A stretch of 6,331 bases of DNA. Source: an uncultured Caulobacter sp. (lineage in GTDB: Bacteria > Pseudomonadota > Alphaproteobacteria > Caulobacterales > Caulobacteraceae). The notes below the pieces were generated by a model. It saw only the letters and a program-made list of their open reading frames with translations. It had not been told where the DNA came from and searched no databases. Shown here one piece after another: positions 1-5,253 of this stretch. The position numbers were made by a program, and so were the translations under genes. The DNA is taken from the NCBI GenBank assembly GCA_937991555.1, contig CALKHU010000012.1, positions 1 to 6,331 on the forward strand. Direction: 5' to 3'. Position 1 is the first letter of the stretch. The number at the start of each line of letters is the position of its first letter.

Positions 1-27
1 GCGGCGCTTCGGTTAATTCGCCGTTAG

Positions 28-50
28 AAGATGACGCCTGCGTCATTTTC
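28..50. terminator. Hairpin with short T run, possible terminator of an upstream gene
   Basis: A perfect stem ATGACGC (31-37) / GCGTCAT (40-46) is flanked by AAG on the left and TTT on the right, which extends the pairing to about 28-49. It ends in four T residues. This fits a short intrinsic terminator for a gene entering from the left edge, whose coding part is not in the window. The stem is short and the nominal loop is only two bases (in practice four or more), so it may be weak or may instead be an operator. Confidence 0.35.
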
Positions 51-53
51 CCG

Positions 54-82
54 TTGACGTCGCGGCGTGCGAAGTGGACAGT
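54..82 (+). promoter_or_regulatory. Possible promoter of the di-iron protein gene
   Basis: TTGACG at 54-59 matches five of six positions of a sigma-70 -35 box and resembles the TTGACG type common in Caulobacter. A 17-base spacing lands on GACAGT (77-82), a poor -10 match. The imperfect inverted repeat TGGACA / TGTTCA at about 75-86 overlaps this -10 region and could be a regulator site. The call rests mainly on the -35 element and on its position about 90 bases before the GTG start. Confidence 0.25.
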
Positions 83-131
83 GTTCACATTGCGTGAGGT
101 CCGACCAACGGGCCCACTTCCCATTGAGGCC

Positions 132-138
132 GGAGGAG
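132..138 (+). promoter_or_regulatory. Strong Shine-Dalgarno site that fixes a GTG start
   Basis: GGAGGAG sits six bases before GTG at 145. This is the reason for starting the downstream gene at 145 rather than at an upstream in-frame start near 67, which has no comparable ribosome binding site. Confidence 0.85.
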
Positions 139-144
139 TTCGTC

Positions 145-1272
145 GTGACGGACAAGAACATCACCAAGGACGCCATGTACGATGCGGTGGCGCCGGACGA
201 CTTCGAGTCGATGCTCGAACTCGACCGCTACAACGCGCGTTCGACGGCCTTCGACAAGATCATCTCGGCGACCCACGACCACTTCTGGGATCCGCTCGAC
301 AAGGAATACATCGACTTCGACGAGCCGTTCGACATGGAGAACCAGCCCATCGTCCCCGAGGACATGGTCGTGGCCCTGTCGACCGACTACGTGTCCAACC
401 ACCTGTCGGACCCGAAGACGCGCATCCGCTTCATCAACCAGTCGACGCTGCGCAGCTTCTCCTCGATCCTGCACGGCGAGCAGGGCGCGCTGAACCTGTC
501 GGCCAGCCTGTGCCACGTGCTGAAGGACCAGGGCGCGCAGGAATACGCCGCCAACCAGACCCGCGAGGAAGCCCGCCACGTCACGGCCTTCGCCAAGTAC
601 GTGAAGGCCCGCTGGGGCCGTCCGGTCGAGTGCGGCCCGACGCTGAAGGCCCTGCTGGTCGAGATCATCGGCGCGCCGGAAGTCTACAAGAAGATCATCG
701 GCATGCAGATGCTGGTCGAGGGCCTCGCCATGGGCGCCTTCGCCACCTTCTACAACAAGCTGAACGATCCGGTCGGCCGCAAGCTGATGCAGCTGGTCAT
801 GACCGACGAGGCCTTCCACCACAAGTTCGGGAAGATCTGGGCCGACCGCACCATCCCGAAGCTGTCGCCGGAAGAGCATGCGATCATCGAGGACTGGGCC
901 GCCCACTGCTTCCAGGCGGTGCTGTTCAACCTCGTCGGCCCGAACCAGCAGCGCGACCTCTATGAGGAGTTCGGCCTGGATCCGGACAAGGTCGTGGCCG
1001 AGTTCGCCAAGATCATGACCGACGAGCAGCGCCGCGAGGGCATGAAGGAGCAGACCAACATCTTCCGCGTGCTGGTCAAGACCCTGCTCAACGCCGGCAT
1101 CATCACCGACCGCACCCGCGCCTTCTACGCCATGTACGTCGATCTCGACGAGCTGAAGGGCGAGGGCGACCGGATGGTCGGCGACGACATCGCCGAGGAC
1201 GGCATCCGCTATCTGCAGGCCATCAACTTCAAGGACCGCGAGCACAAGCCGGTCTCGATCGCCGCCGAGTAA
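145..1272 (+). CDS. Ferritin-like di-iron domain protein (R2 / acyl-ACP desaturase-like fold)
   Basis: The protein is 375 residues from a GTG start with an optimal Shine-Dalgarno site. It is soluble, with no signal peptide or membrane segment. Seen directly: a complete carboxylate-bridged di-iron ligand set, E112, E142-A-R-H145, E192 and E222-A-F-H225. The spacing within each helix pair is 30 residues, very close to that in class I ribonucleotide reductase R2, soluble acyl-ACP desaturases and bacterial multicomponent monooxygenases. An extra H226 follows the second motif. Family knowledge: such centres activate dioxygen for hydroxylation, desaturation, N-oxygenation or radical formation, or store iron. 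The substrate cannot be read from the sequence. No ferredoxin, reductase or acyl carrier gene lies beside it, so an electron donor would have to come from elsewhere. It appears to be transcribed alone, ending at the terminator near 1299-1330. An AurF-like N-oxygenase is less likely because I do not see that family's additional histidine ligand. Confidence 0.85.
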   Translation: MTDKNITKDAMYDAVAPDDFESMLELDRYNARSTAFDKIISATHDHFWDPLDKEYIDFDEPFDMENQPIVPEDMVVALSTDYVSNHLSDPKTRIRFINQSTLRSFSSILHGEQGALNLSASLCHVLKDQGAQEYAANQTREEARHVTAFAKYVKARWGRPVECGPTLKALLVEIIGAPEVYKKIIGMQMLVEGLAMGAFATFYNKLNDPVGRKLMQLVMTDEAFHHKFGKIWADRTIPKLSPEEHAIIEDWAAHCFQAVLFNLVGPNQQRDLYEEFGLDPDKVVAEFAKIMTDEQRREGMKEQTNIFRVLVKTLLNAGIITDRTRAFYAMYVDLDELKGEGDRMVGDDIAEDGIRYLQAINFKDREHKPVSIAAE

Positions 1273-1298
1273 GCCTGATTCCGCGTCAGCGGACGTCG

Positions 1299-1330
1299 AA
1301 CGCCCCGTCGCAACCGCGGCGGGGCGTTTC
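1299..1330 (+). terminator. Intrinsic terminator after the di-iron protein gene
   Basis: The arms 1299-1311 and 1316-1328 pair over about 13 bases (AACGCCCCG ... CGGGGCGTT, one G-T wobble) around an AACC loop and run into TTTC. It lies 26 bases after the stop codon at 1272. The T run is short, as is common in GC-rich genomes. It separates the di-iron gene from the lipocalin gene. Confidence 0.7.
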
Positions 1331-1364
1331 GCGTTTCCGGGGCTTCGGTTAGAAGGTCACGCCG

Positions 1365-1916
1365 ATGAGATCGACCTCCGCCATCGCCGTCGTGGCCATG
1401 CTGGCCGTCGCCTCCGCGGCCTCCGCCGCCGCGCCCCGGCCCACCCGCGCGATCGCCGCCTCGTTCTACAGCGGCCGCTGGTACGAGATCGCCCGTGTGC
1501 CGAACCTCGGCCAGCGCGACTGCCATGCGCCGGTCACCCAGTTCGCGCCGGTCGGCGGCAAGGGCGAGGTCGCCTTCATCAGCGACACCGGCGAGTTCTC
1601 GGCCAGCCAGGTCTGCCGCAAGGGCTCGGCCACCGGCCCGGCGAAGACCTACGTCACCCGGGGCCGCATCCTGCCGGGCAGTCGCAACGCCCGCTTCCAA
1701 ATGACCTTTCTCGGCGGTTTGAAGACCCAGGAGTACTGGGTTCTAGACTGCGCGGGCGACGGCTCCTGGGCGATCATGGCGACGCCCGGCGGCAACTACG
1801 TCTGGCTGCTCGCCCGCCGCCCGGTGATGAGCGAGGCGGCCAGGGCGGCGGCGGTGGCGCGGATCCGGGCGCTCGGCTACGCCCAGAAGCTGGAGTTTCC
1901 GGCCCAGGCCTCCTGA
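1365..1916 (+). CDS. Exported bacterial lipocalin (Blc-like)
   Basis: The protein is 183 residues. Residues 1-22 form a signal peptide: a basic start, a hydrophobic alanine/valine core and an AxA-type cleavage site (ASA-A). Lipocalin hallmarks follow: GRWYEIAR (37-44, the GxW motif of the first strand), QEYWVLDC (122-129) and GNYVWLLARRP (143-153), which matches the C-terminal YxWxLxRxP block of Blc proteins. Length fits the family. Family knowledge: these small beta-barrels bind fatty acids, lysophospholipids or other lipids and are linked to envelope maintenance. Unlike E. coli Blc there is no lipobox cysteine at the cleavage site, so the product is predicted to be soluble in the periplasm. 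Three mature cysteines (C53, C84, C129) allow one disulfide. AGAAGG at about 1351-1356 is the likely ribosome binding site. mmcB follows after 37 bases but has its own promoter, so the two need not be an operon. Confidence 0.88.
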   Translation: MRSTSAIAVVAMLAVASAASAAAPRPTRAIAASFYSGRWYEIARVPNLGQRDCHAPVTQFAPVGGKGEVAFISDTGEFSASQVCRKGSATGPAKTYVTRGRILPGSRNARFQMTFLGGLKTQEYWVLDCAGDGSWAIMATPGGNYVWLLARRPVMSEAARAAAVARIRALGYAQKLEFPAQAS

Positions 1917-1926
1917 CCGTTCACGG

Positions 1927-1954
1927 TTGACCCCGAACGAAACCGGAACATAAA
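1927..1954 (+). promoter_or_regulatory. Probable mmcB promoter overlapping the ATG
   Basis: TTGACC (1927-1932, five of six -35 matches) and CATAAA (1949-1954, four of six -10 matches) are separated by 16 bases. Transcription would begin around 1960-1962. If this promoter is real, the ATG at 1954 is not in the mRNA, and the GTG at 1963 becomes the natural near-leaderless start. The LexA box lies exactly between the two elements, a classic repressor placement. Confidence 0.5.
1935..1949 (+). promoter_or_regulatory. LexA (SOS) operator, GAAC-N7-GAAC
   Basis: GAAC at 1935-1938 and GAAC at 1946-1949 are separated by exactly seven bases. This is the complement of the GTTC-N7-GTTC direct repeat recognised by alphaproteobacterial LexA. 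It sits immediately before mmcB, a gene family reported as SOS-controlled in Caulobacter crescentus, so motif and context agree. Bound LexA would block RNA polymerase, with induction after DNA damage through RecA-stimulated LexA cleavage. Confidence 0.85.
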
Positions 1955-2397
1955 TGGCGGCTGTGGACACCGTCGCCCTCTCCATCGTCACCGTCACCCG
2001 GCCCGAGACGACGCTCGCGGTCACGCGCGGGGCGTACCGACTGCTGGCCGAGATGAGCTATGCGCCGCTCGCCGAGGTCGGACTGCCGAACGGTCGGCGC
2101 GCGGACCTGATGGCGCTGGGGCCGCGCGGCGAGATCGTCATCGTCGAGGTGAAGTCCTCGGCCGAGGACTATCTGACCGACCGCAAGTGGGGCGAGTACG
2201 CGCCGTATTGCGACGCCTTCTTCTTCGCCGTGGCGCCGGAGTTTCCCATGCATCTGCTGCCAGACGAGCCCGGCCTCATCGTCGCCGACGGCTTCGGCGG
2301 CGCGGTCGTGCGCGAGGCGCCGAGGTTCCCGCTGGTCGCCGCGCGGCGAAAGGCGCTGACGCTGGCCTTTGCGCGGCTGGCGGCGTTCCGGAGCTGA
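1954..2397 (+). CDS. mmcB: MmcB-family DNA repair protein (predicted nuclease)
   Basis: The protein is 147 residues from ATG, or 144 if translation starts at GTG 1963. It is a single-domain cytosolic protein of the MmcB (DUF1052) family. The core NGRRADLMAL (46-55) followed by EIVIVEVKSS (60-69) gives D51 and E65-V-K67, the D...ExK signature of PD-(D/E)XK nuclease folds. Downstream blocks DRKW (76-79), YCDAFFFAVAPEFP (85-98) and RRKALTLAFARL (131-142) match my memory of the family. Family knowledge: Caulobacter mmcB is induced by LexA release and contributes to mitomycin C resistance, suggesting a role in crosslink or alkylation damage repair; its biochemical activity is not settled. Regulation here is supported by the LexA box just upstream. 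No clear Shine-Dalgarno sequence precedes ATG 1954 apart from bases lying inside the operator. The gene converges on regA across an 87-base gap. Confidence 0.9.
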   Translation: MAAVDTVALSIVTVTRPETTLAVTRGAYRLLAEMSYAPLAEVGLPNGRRADLMALGPRGEIVIVEVKSSAEDYLTDRKWGEYAPYCDAFFFAVAPEFPMHLLPDEPGLIVADGFGGAVVREAPRFPLVAARRKALTLAFARLAAFRS

Positions 2398-2399
2398 TC

Positions 2400-2433
2400 G
2401 GGGACATGTACCGCGCAGCGAGGACGTGTCCCC
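2400..2433. repeat. REP-like hairpin 1 (GGGGACA...TGTCCCC)
   Basis: GGGGACATGT (2400-2409) pairs with ACGTGTCCCC (2424-2433) over ten bases with one G-T wobble, around a 14-base loop. It begins three bases after the mmcB stop. There is no T run on either side, so it is not a standard intrinsic terminator. It shares its GGGGACA outer arm with the next hairpin, which marks the pair as copies of one repeat type. Confidence 0.6.
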
Positions 2434-2451
2434 TGCCGCTTGCGAACTGAT

Positions 2452-2479
2452 GGGGACACGCACTGAGGTGCGTGTCCCC
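2452..2479. repeat. REP-like hairpin 2, perfect 12-bp stem
   Basis: GGGGACACGCAC (2452-2463) and GTGCGTGTCCCC (2468-2479) are exact inverted copies around a TGAG loop. The element ends five bases before the regA stop codon, which is read from the other strand. Repeats with GGGGACA / TGTCCCC arms resemble the REP elements moved by IS200-like REP-associated tyrosine transposases; no such transposase is in the window. It could also stop or stabilise transcripts arriving from either side. Confidence 0.7.
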
Positions 2480-2484
2480 GATGA

Positions 2485-3039
2485 CTACCGCGGCGCGCGC
2501 TTGGCCAGGATGCGCTGCAGGGTGCGGCGGTGCATCGACAGGCGGCGGGCGGTCTCGGAGACGTTGTGGCCGCAGAGTTCGTAGACCCGCTGGATATGCT
2601 CCCAGCGCACCCGGTCGGCGCTCATCGGGTTCTCGGGCGGGGCCGGATTGGCGCCGAGGGCCAGCAGCGCGCGGGCGACATCGTCGGCGTCCGCCGGCTT
2701 GGCCAGATAGTCGACGGCGCCGGCCTTCACCGCGGCGACCGCGGTGGCGATGTTGCCGTAGCCGGTCAGCATCACCACCCGCGCCTCGGGCCGGGCGTCG
2801 CGGACGGCCTGGACCACCTTCAGGCCCGAGCCGTCGTCCAGGCGCATGTCGAGCACCGCGTGGGCGGGGGCGGAAGCCTTCACCGCGTCGATCGCCTCGC
2901 CGACGCTGCCCGCCAGCCGCACCTCGAACCCGCGCTGCTCCAGCGCCCGCCCGAGCCGGGTCCGGAGCGCGGCGTCGTCGTCGAGAACGAGCAGGCTGCG
3001 GTCCGGAAGCCCGGCGACGACGTCCGAGATATCGGTCAT
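2485..3039 (-). CDS. regA: RegA/PrrA/ActR-family redox response regulator
   Basis: The protein is 184 residues, the usual length of RegA. The receiver domain (about 14-125) shows acidic D20-D21-D22, phospho-acceptor D64 in AVLDMRL, T92 in LTGYG and K114 in AKP. A proline-rich linker (132-138) leads to a short Fis-type DNA-binding domain with NVSETARRLSMHRRTLQRILAKRAP-like sequence at 159-183, nearly invariant across the RegA/PrrA/ActR family. Family knowledge: the phosphorylated protein activates or represses genes for respiration, photosynthesis, carbon and nitrogen fixation and hydrogen metabolism as redox state changes. The start is placed at 3039 because GGAGGG lies six bases upstream; an in-frame ATG at 3081 would add 14 residues without a good ribosome binding site. 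It follows regB after 45 bases on the same strand, so the two are probably cotranscribed. The standard names regA, prrA and actR are synonyms for this family. Confidence 0.95.
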   Translation of the reverse strand: MTDISDVVAGLPDRSLLVLDDDAALRTRLGRALEQRGFEVRLAGSVGEAIDAVKASAPAHAVLDMRLDDGSGLKVVQAVRDARPEARVVMLTGYGNIATAVAAVKAGAVDYLAKPADADDVARALLALGANPAPPENPMSADRVRWEHIQRVYELCGHNVSETARRLSMHRRTLQRILAKRAPR

Positions 3040-3045
3040 GTCAAA

Positions 3046-3051
3046 CCCTCC
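3046..3051 (-). promoter_or_regulatory. Shine-Dalgarno site fixing the regA start
   Basis: On the minus strand this reads GGAGGG, six bases before the ATG at 3039-3037. It supports the shorter 184-residue regA product over the 198-residue reading. Confidence 0.8.
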
Positions 3052-3084
3052 GCCCGGTCCCTTGATACTTGAATCGGGCACGCG

Positions 3085-4518
3085 TCATTCTGTCGCGGTC
3101 CCGGCGCCGGCGTCTAGCCCCGAGAAGGGGTCCTCGCCGCGCGGCGCCTCGATCGCAGCCCGGCTCCAGCGCGCCGTGATGACCGCGCCGACCCCTCGGC
3201 CATTCCGGAAATCCACAGTCGCCCCGGTCCGTTCCAGAAGGGTCTTGGCGATGAAGAAGCCCAGACCCATGCCCACATGCCCGCTGCGCATCGATTCGGC
3301 GCCCGGACGACTGGTCACATAGGGCTCGCCGAGCTTGGCGAGAACCTCCGGCGCGAAGCCCGGCCCGTCGTCGCGGACCTCGATCGAGATGTGCCGGGCG
3401 TCGAACCGGGCGGTCACCAGGATCTCCGACCGCGCGAAGTCGACCGCGTTCTCGACGAAGGCGGTCAGGGCGTGCAGCACCTCCGGCAGGCGCCAGATCT
3501 CCGGCGGCGTCTCGCCCGGCGGTCCGGAGACCACCGCCTCGACGCGCACCTCCGGGCCGCGGGCGTGCGGCTCGATGGCTTCCTGCACTACCTGCAGAAG
3601 GCTCATCCGCTCGTGGACGACATCGCCCGCGTCCGGCGCGCGGGTCAGGCGCCTGAGGATCTCGCGGCAGCGCTCGGCCTGGCTCATCAGCAGGTCGGCG
3701 TCATCCTTGAGCGGGCCCGGCGGGGCCTCGCGGGCCATTTCCTTGGCGATGATGGTCATCGTCGCCAGCGGAGTGCCGAGTTCATGCGCCGCGGCGGCCG
3801 CCAGGGCCCCCAGGGCCGACAGTCGCTGCTCGCGGGCCAGAACCGTGTGCGCGGTGTCGAGGGCCAGCTCCATCCGCGCCGCCTCCTGCGCCGCCTGCCA
3901 GGCGTAGCCGGCGCAGAAGGCGATGCCGAGCACCCGGGCCACCACGGCGCCGATCCGGTTGGTCAGCGGCGGGTCGAAGGGAGCCCCGTCGGTCGCCGGC
4001 AGCGGCATCGCCTGGATCGCCAGCGCGGTGCAGGCGAGGATGGCCAGCAGGCAAAGGGCGATGACATACCGCGCGGGCAGCGTCGCCGCCGCCAGGACCG
4101 CCGGGCCGATCAGCAGCAGCGAGAACGGGTTCAGGATGCCGCCGGTCAGGTACAGCATCCCCGACAGCTGCAGGATGTCGAAGCCGATGTGGGCGGCGGC
4201 CTCCTTGTCGGTGGCCAGGCGCTGGCCGTTCGAGGCCAGGGTGACCAGGACGTTCAGCCAGGCGGACAGCGCGATCAGCGCGAAACAGGGGGCGAGCGGC
4301 GTCGGCAGGTTCATCACCATGCCCACCACCACGACCGTCACCGTCTGGCCGCCCACCGCCAGCCACCGCAGGTTGGTCAGGGTCCTGATCCGGAGCCGGC
4401 CCCGGCGCGGCACACCGCTGGGCCAGAGAGCGTCCCACCCTTGCGCGGCCGGGCGCGCGGGCCTATCGAGGCCGGGTCCGCGCTCGGCGGCCGTCGCCGG
4501 GTCTGTGGTCAGCGCCAT
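3085..4518 (-). CDS. regB: RegB/PrrB/ActS-family redox sensor histidine kinase
   Basis: The protein is 477 residues from the ATG at 4518. Several hydrophobic segments lie between about 50 and 210 (the family has six membrane spans). They include TGGILNPF (125-132), which holds the GGxxNPF motif tied to ubiquinone sensing in RegB. The H-box AAAHELGTPL (242-251) carries the phosphorylated H245. The cysteine of the redox box is C284 in SQAERCREIL (279-288), at about the same distance from the histidine as redox-active C265 of Rhodobacter capsulatus RegB. The ATP-binding domain shows N357 (FVENAVDFA), DDGPGF (383-388) and GHVGMGLGFF (413-422). Family knowledge: the kinase is active when the quinone pool is reduced and phosphorylates RegA. 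It begins with about 40 polar residues and ends with a 25-residue tail. The ribosome binding site is weak, so a start a little further in (for example a GTG near residue 36) is possible. It is transcribed divergently from the SCO gene. Confidence 0.95.
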   Translation of the reverse strand: MALTTDPATAAERGPGLDRPARPAAQGWDALWPSGVPRRGRLRIRTLTNLRWLAVGGQTVTVVVVGMVMNLPTPLAPCFALIALSAWLNVLVTLASNGQRLATDKEAAAHIGFDILQLSGMLYLTGGILNPFSLLLIGPAVLAAATLPARYVIALCLLAILACTALAIQAMPLPATDGAPFDPPLTNRIGAVVARVLGIAFCAGYAWQAAQEAARMELALDTAHTVLAREQRLSALGALAAAAAHELGTPLATMTIIAKEMAREAPPGPLKDDADLLMSQAERCREILRRLTRAPDAGDVVHERMSLLQVVQEAIEPHARGPEVRVEAVVSGPPGETPPEIWRLPEVLHALTAFVENAVDFARSEILVTARFDARHISIEVRDDGPGFAPEVLAKLGEPYVTSRPGAESMRSGHVGMGLGFFIAKTLLERTGATVDFRNGRGVGAVITARWSRAAIEAPRGEDPFSGLDAGAGTATE

Positions 4519-4573
4519 GCCGCCAGTCTGCCCCCGTTTCGCGGGCCTTGGCGAGCCCTCATGGAGAGCCCTT
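4519..4573. promoter_or_regulatory. Divergent regB / SCO intergenic region
   Basis: Only 55 bases separate the regB ATG from the SCO GTG, so both promoters must lie here or inside the neighbouring coding sequence. I see no convincing -35/-10 pair in either direction. The only visible symmetry is a small GGGC...GCCC repeat. On the SCO side GGAGA at 4563-4567 is the ribosome binding site, six bases before the GTG. Regulator binding here is expected by analogy with Rhodobacter regB-senC but is not shown by a motif I can defend. Confidence 0.5.
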
Positions 4574-5170
4574 GTGACGCGCCAACGCATCCTGCTTCTG
4601 CTCGCCTGCCTGGCAGGCCTTCTCGCGGCCGGCGCGATCGCCTGGCGGGCGGGCGTGTTCCAGTCGCAGGAGCAGTCGGCCGGTCTCGTCGGGGGGCCGT
4701 TCCAGCTGGTCGACCAGATCGGCAAGCCGGTCGACGAGTCGATCCTGAAGGGCAAGTGGAGCGTGGTCTTCTTCGGCTTCACCTACTGTCCGGACGTCTG
4801 CCCCGGCACGTTGCAGGCGCTGACCGCGGCGACCGACCAGCTCGGAAGCAAGGCCGACGACCTCCGCATCGTGTTCATCTCGGTCGACCCGGAGCGCGAC
4901 ACGCCGGCCAAGGTCCGCGCCTGGCTCGAGGCGCAGCAGCCCCCGGCCGGAACGGTGGGGCTCACCGGCACGGTCGCCCAGACCGACGCGGCCGCAAAGG
5001 CCTACCGCGTCTTCCATGAGAAGGCGGGCGAGGGGCCGGACTACCTGGTGAACCATTCGACCGCGATGTACCTGATGGATCCGAAGGGACGGTTCCGGAA
5101 GGTGCTGCCCTACGGCATGACGCCCGAGCAGCTGGCCGACCAGATCCGCGCCGGCATGCGCGGCGACTAG
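4574..5170 (+). CDS. SCO/SenC family copper-binding protein
   Basis: The protein is 198 residues from a GTG start, preceded by GGAGA at six bases. Residues 5-24 are a hydrophobic membrane anchor or signal-anchor, which places the rest in the periplasm. The thioredoxin-fold SCO domain (about 40-195) contains FFGFTYCPDVCPGTL (66-80) with the copper-binding C72-xxx-C76. It also has SVDPERDTP (103-111) and H161 in LVNHSTAMYLMDP, the third copper ligand. All catalytic positions are present. Family knowledge: SCO proteins (SenC, PrrC) deliver copper to, or keep reduced, the Cu-A or Cu-B site of cytochrome oxidases. The divergent pairing with regB repeats the arrangement known from Rhodobacter, linking oxidase assembly to redox signalling. 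The longer reading frame extending back to 3923 is antisense to regB and is not part of the gene. Confidence 0.93.
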   Translation: MTRQRILLLLACLAGLLAAGAIAWRAGVFQSQEQSAGLVGGPFQLVDQIGKPVDESILKGKWSVVFFGFTYCPDVCPGTLQALTAATDQLGSKADDLRIVFISVDPERDTPAKVRAWLEAQQPPAGTVGLTGTVAQTDAAAKAYRVFHEKAGEGPDYLVNHSTAMYLMDPKGRFRKVLPYGMTPEQLADQIRAGMRGD

Positions 5171-5198
5171 GGCGACGACCGGCCACGGCAAATCGAAC

Positions 5199-5242
5199 TG
5201 GACTTCGTTAAGGCGCGTTGTGTTATGCTGCGCTGCACAACG
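5199..5242 (+). promoter_or_regulatory. Palindromic control region upstream of phaZ
   Basis: CGTTGTG (5216-5222) and CACAACG (5236-5242) form a perfect 7-base inverted repeat with a 13-base centre. TATGCT (5224-5229) in the centre is a possible -10 box with a weak -35 candidate TGGACT at 5199-5204 (19-base spacing, longer than ideal). CTGC-GCT-GCAC at 5228-5238 differs by one base from CTGC-N3-GCAG, the site I recall for the polyhydroxyalkanoate regulator PhaR in Paracoccus and Rhodobacter. The overlap suggests an operator, but none of this is proven by the sequence. Confidence 0.4.
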
Positions 5243-5253
5243 ACCGAGGTCCG

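Noticed and set aside
31..57. Eight-codon open frame (ATG to TGA) within the leader hairpin, possible leader peptide
   Set aside because: There is no run of a regulatory amino acid and no alternative hairpin that would indicate attenuation. Such short frames occur by chance.
67..144. 26-residue N-terminal extension of the di-iron protein
   Set aside because: GGAGGAG at 132-138 positions ribosomes on the GTG at 145, and the extension has no good ribosome binding site of its own.
85..1245. 386-codon open frame on the minus strand opposite the di-iron gene
   Set aside because: High GC at third codon positions keeps antisense frames open. The product is low-complexity valine/leucine/arginine/histidine-rich with no motif, while the plus strand encodes a protein with a full di-iron ligand set.
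1916..1927. Small palindrome ACCGT-TC-ACGGT at the lipocalin stop codon, considered as a terminator
   Set aside because: A 5-base stem with a 2-base loop and no T run is too weak. It may only be chance symmetry next to the mmcB promoter.
4519..4782. N-terminal extension of regB to an ATG at 4782
   Set aside because: It would add 88 residues without family similarity and overlap the 5' third of the SCO gene on the opposite strand. The RegB-like sequence begins only after the ATG at 4518.
3277..5019. 580-codon open frame on the plus strand across regB and into the SCO gene
   Set aside because: It is a shadow of regB and SCO: arginine/glutamine/glycine-rich without domains, overlapping two genes with intact catalytic motifs.
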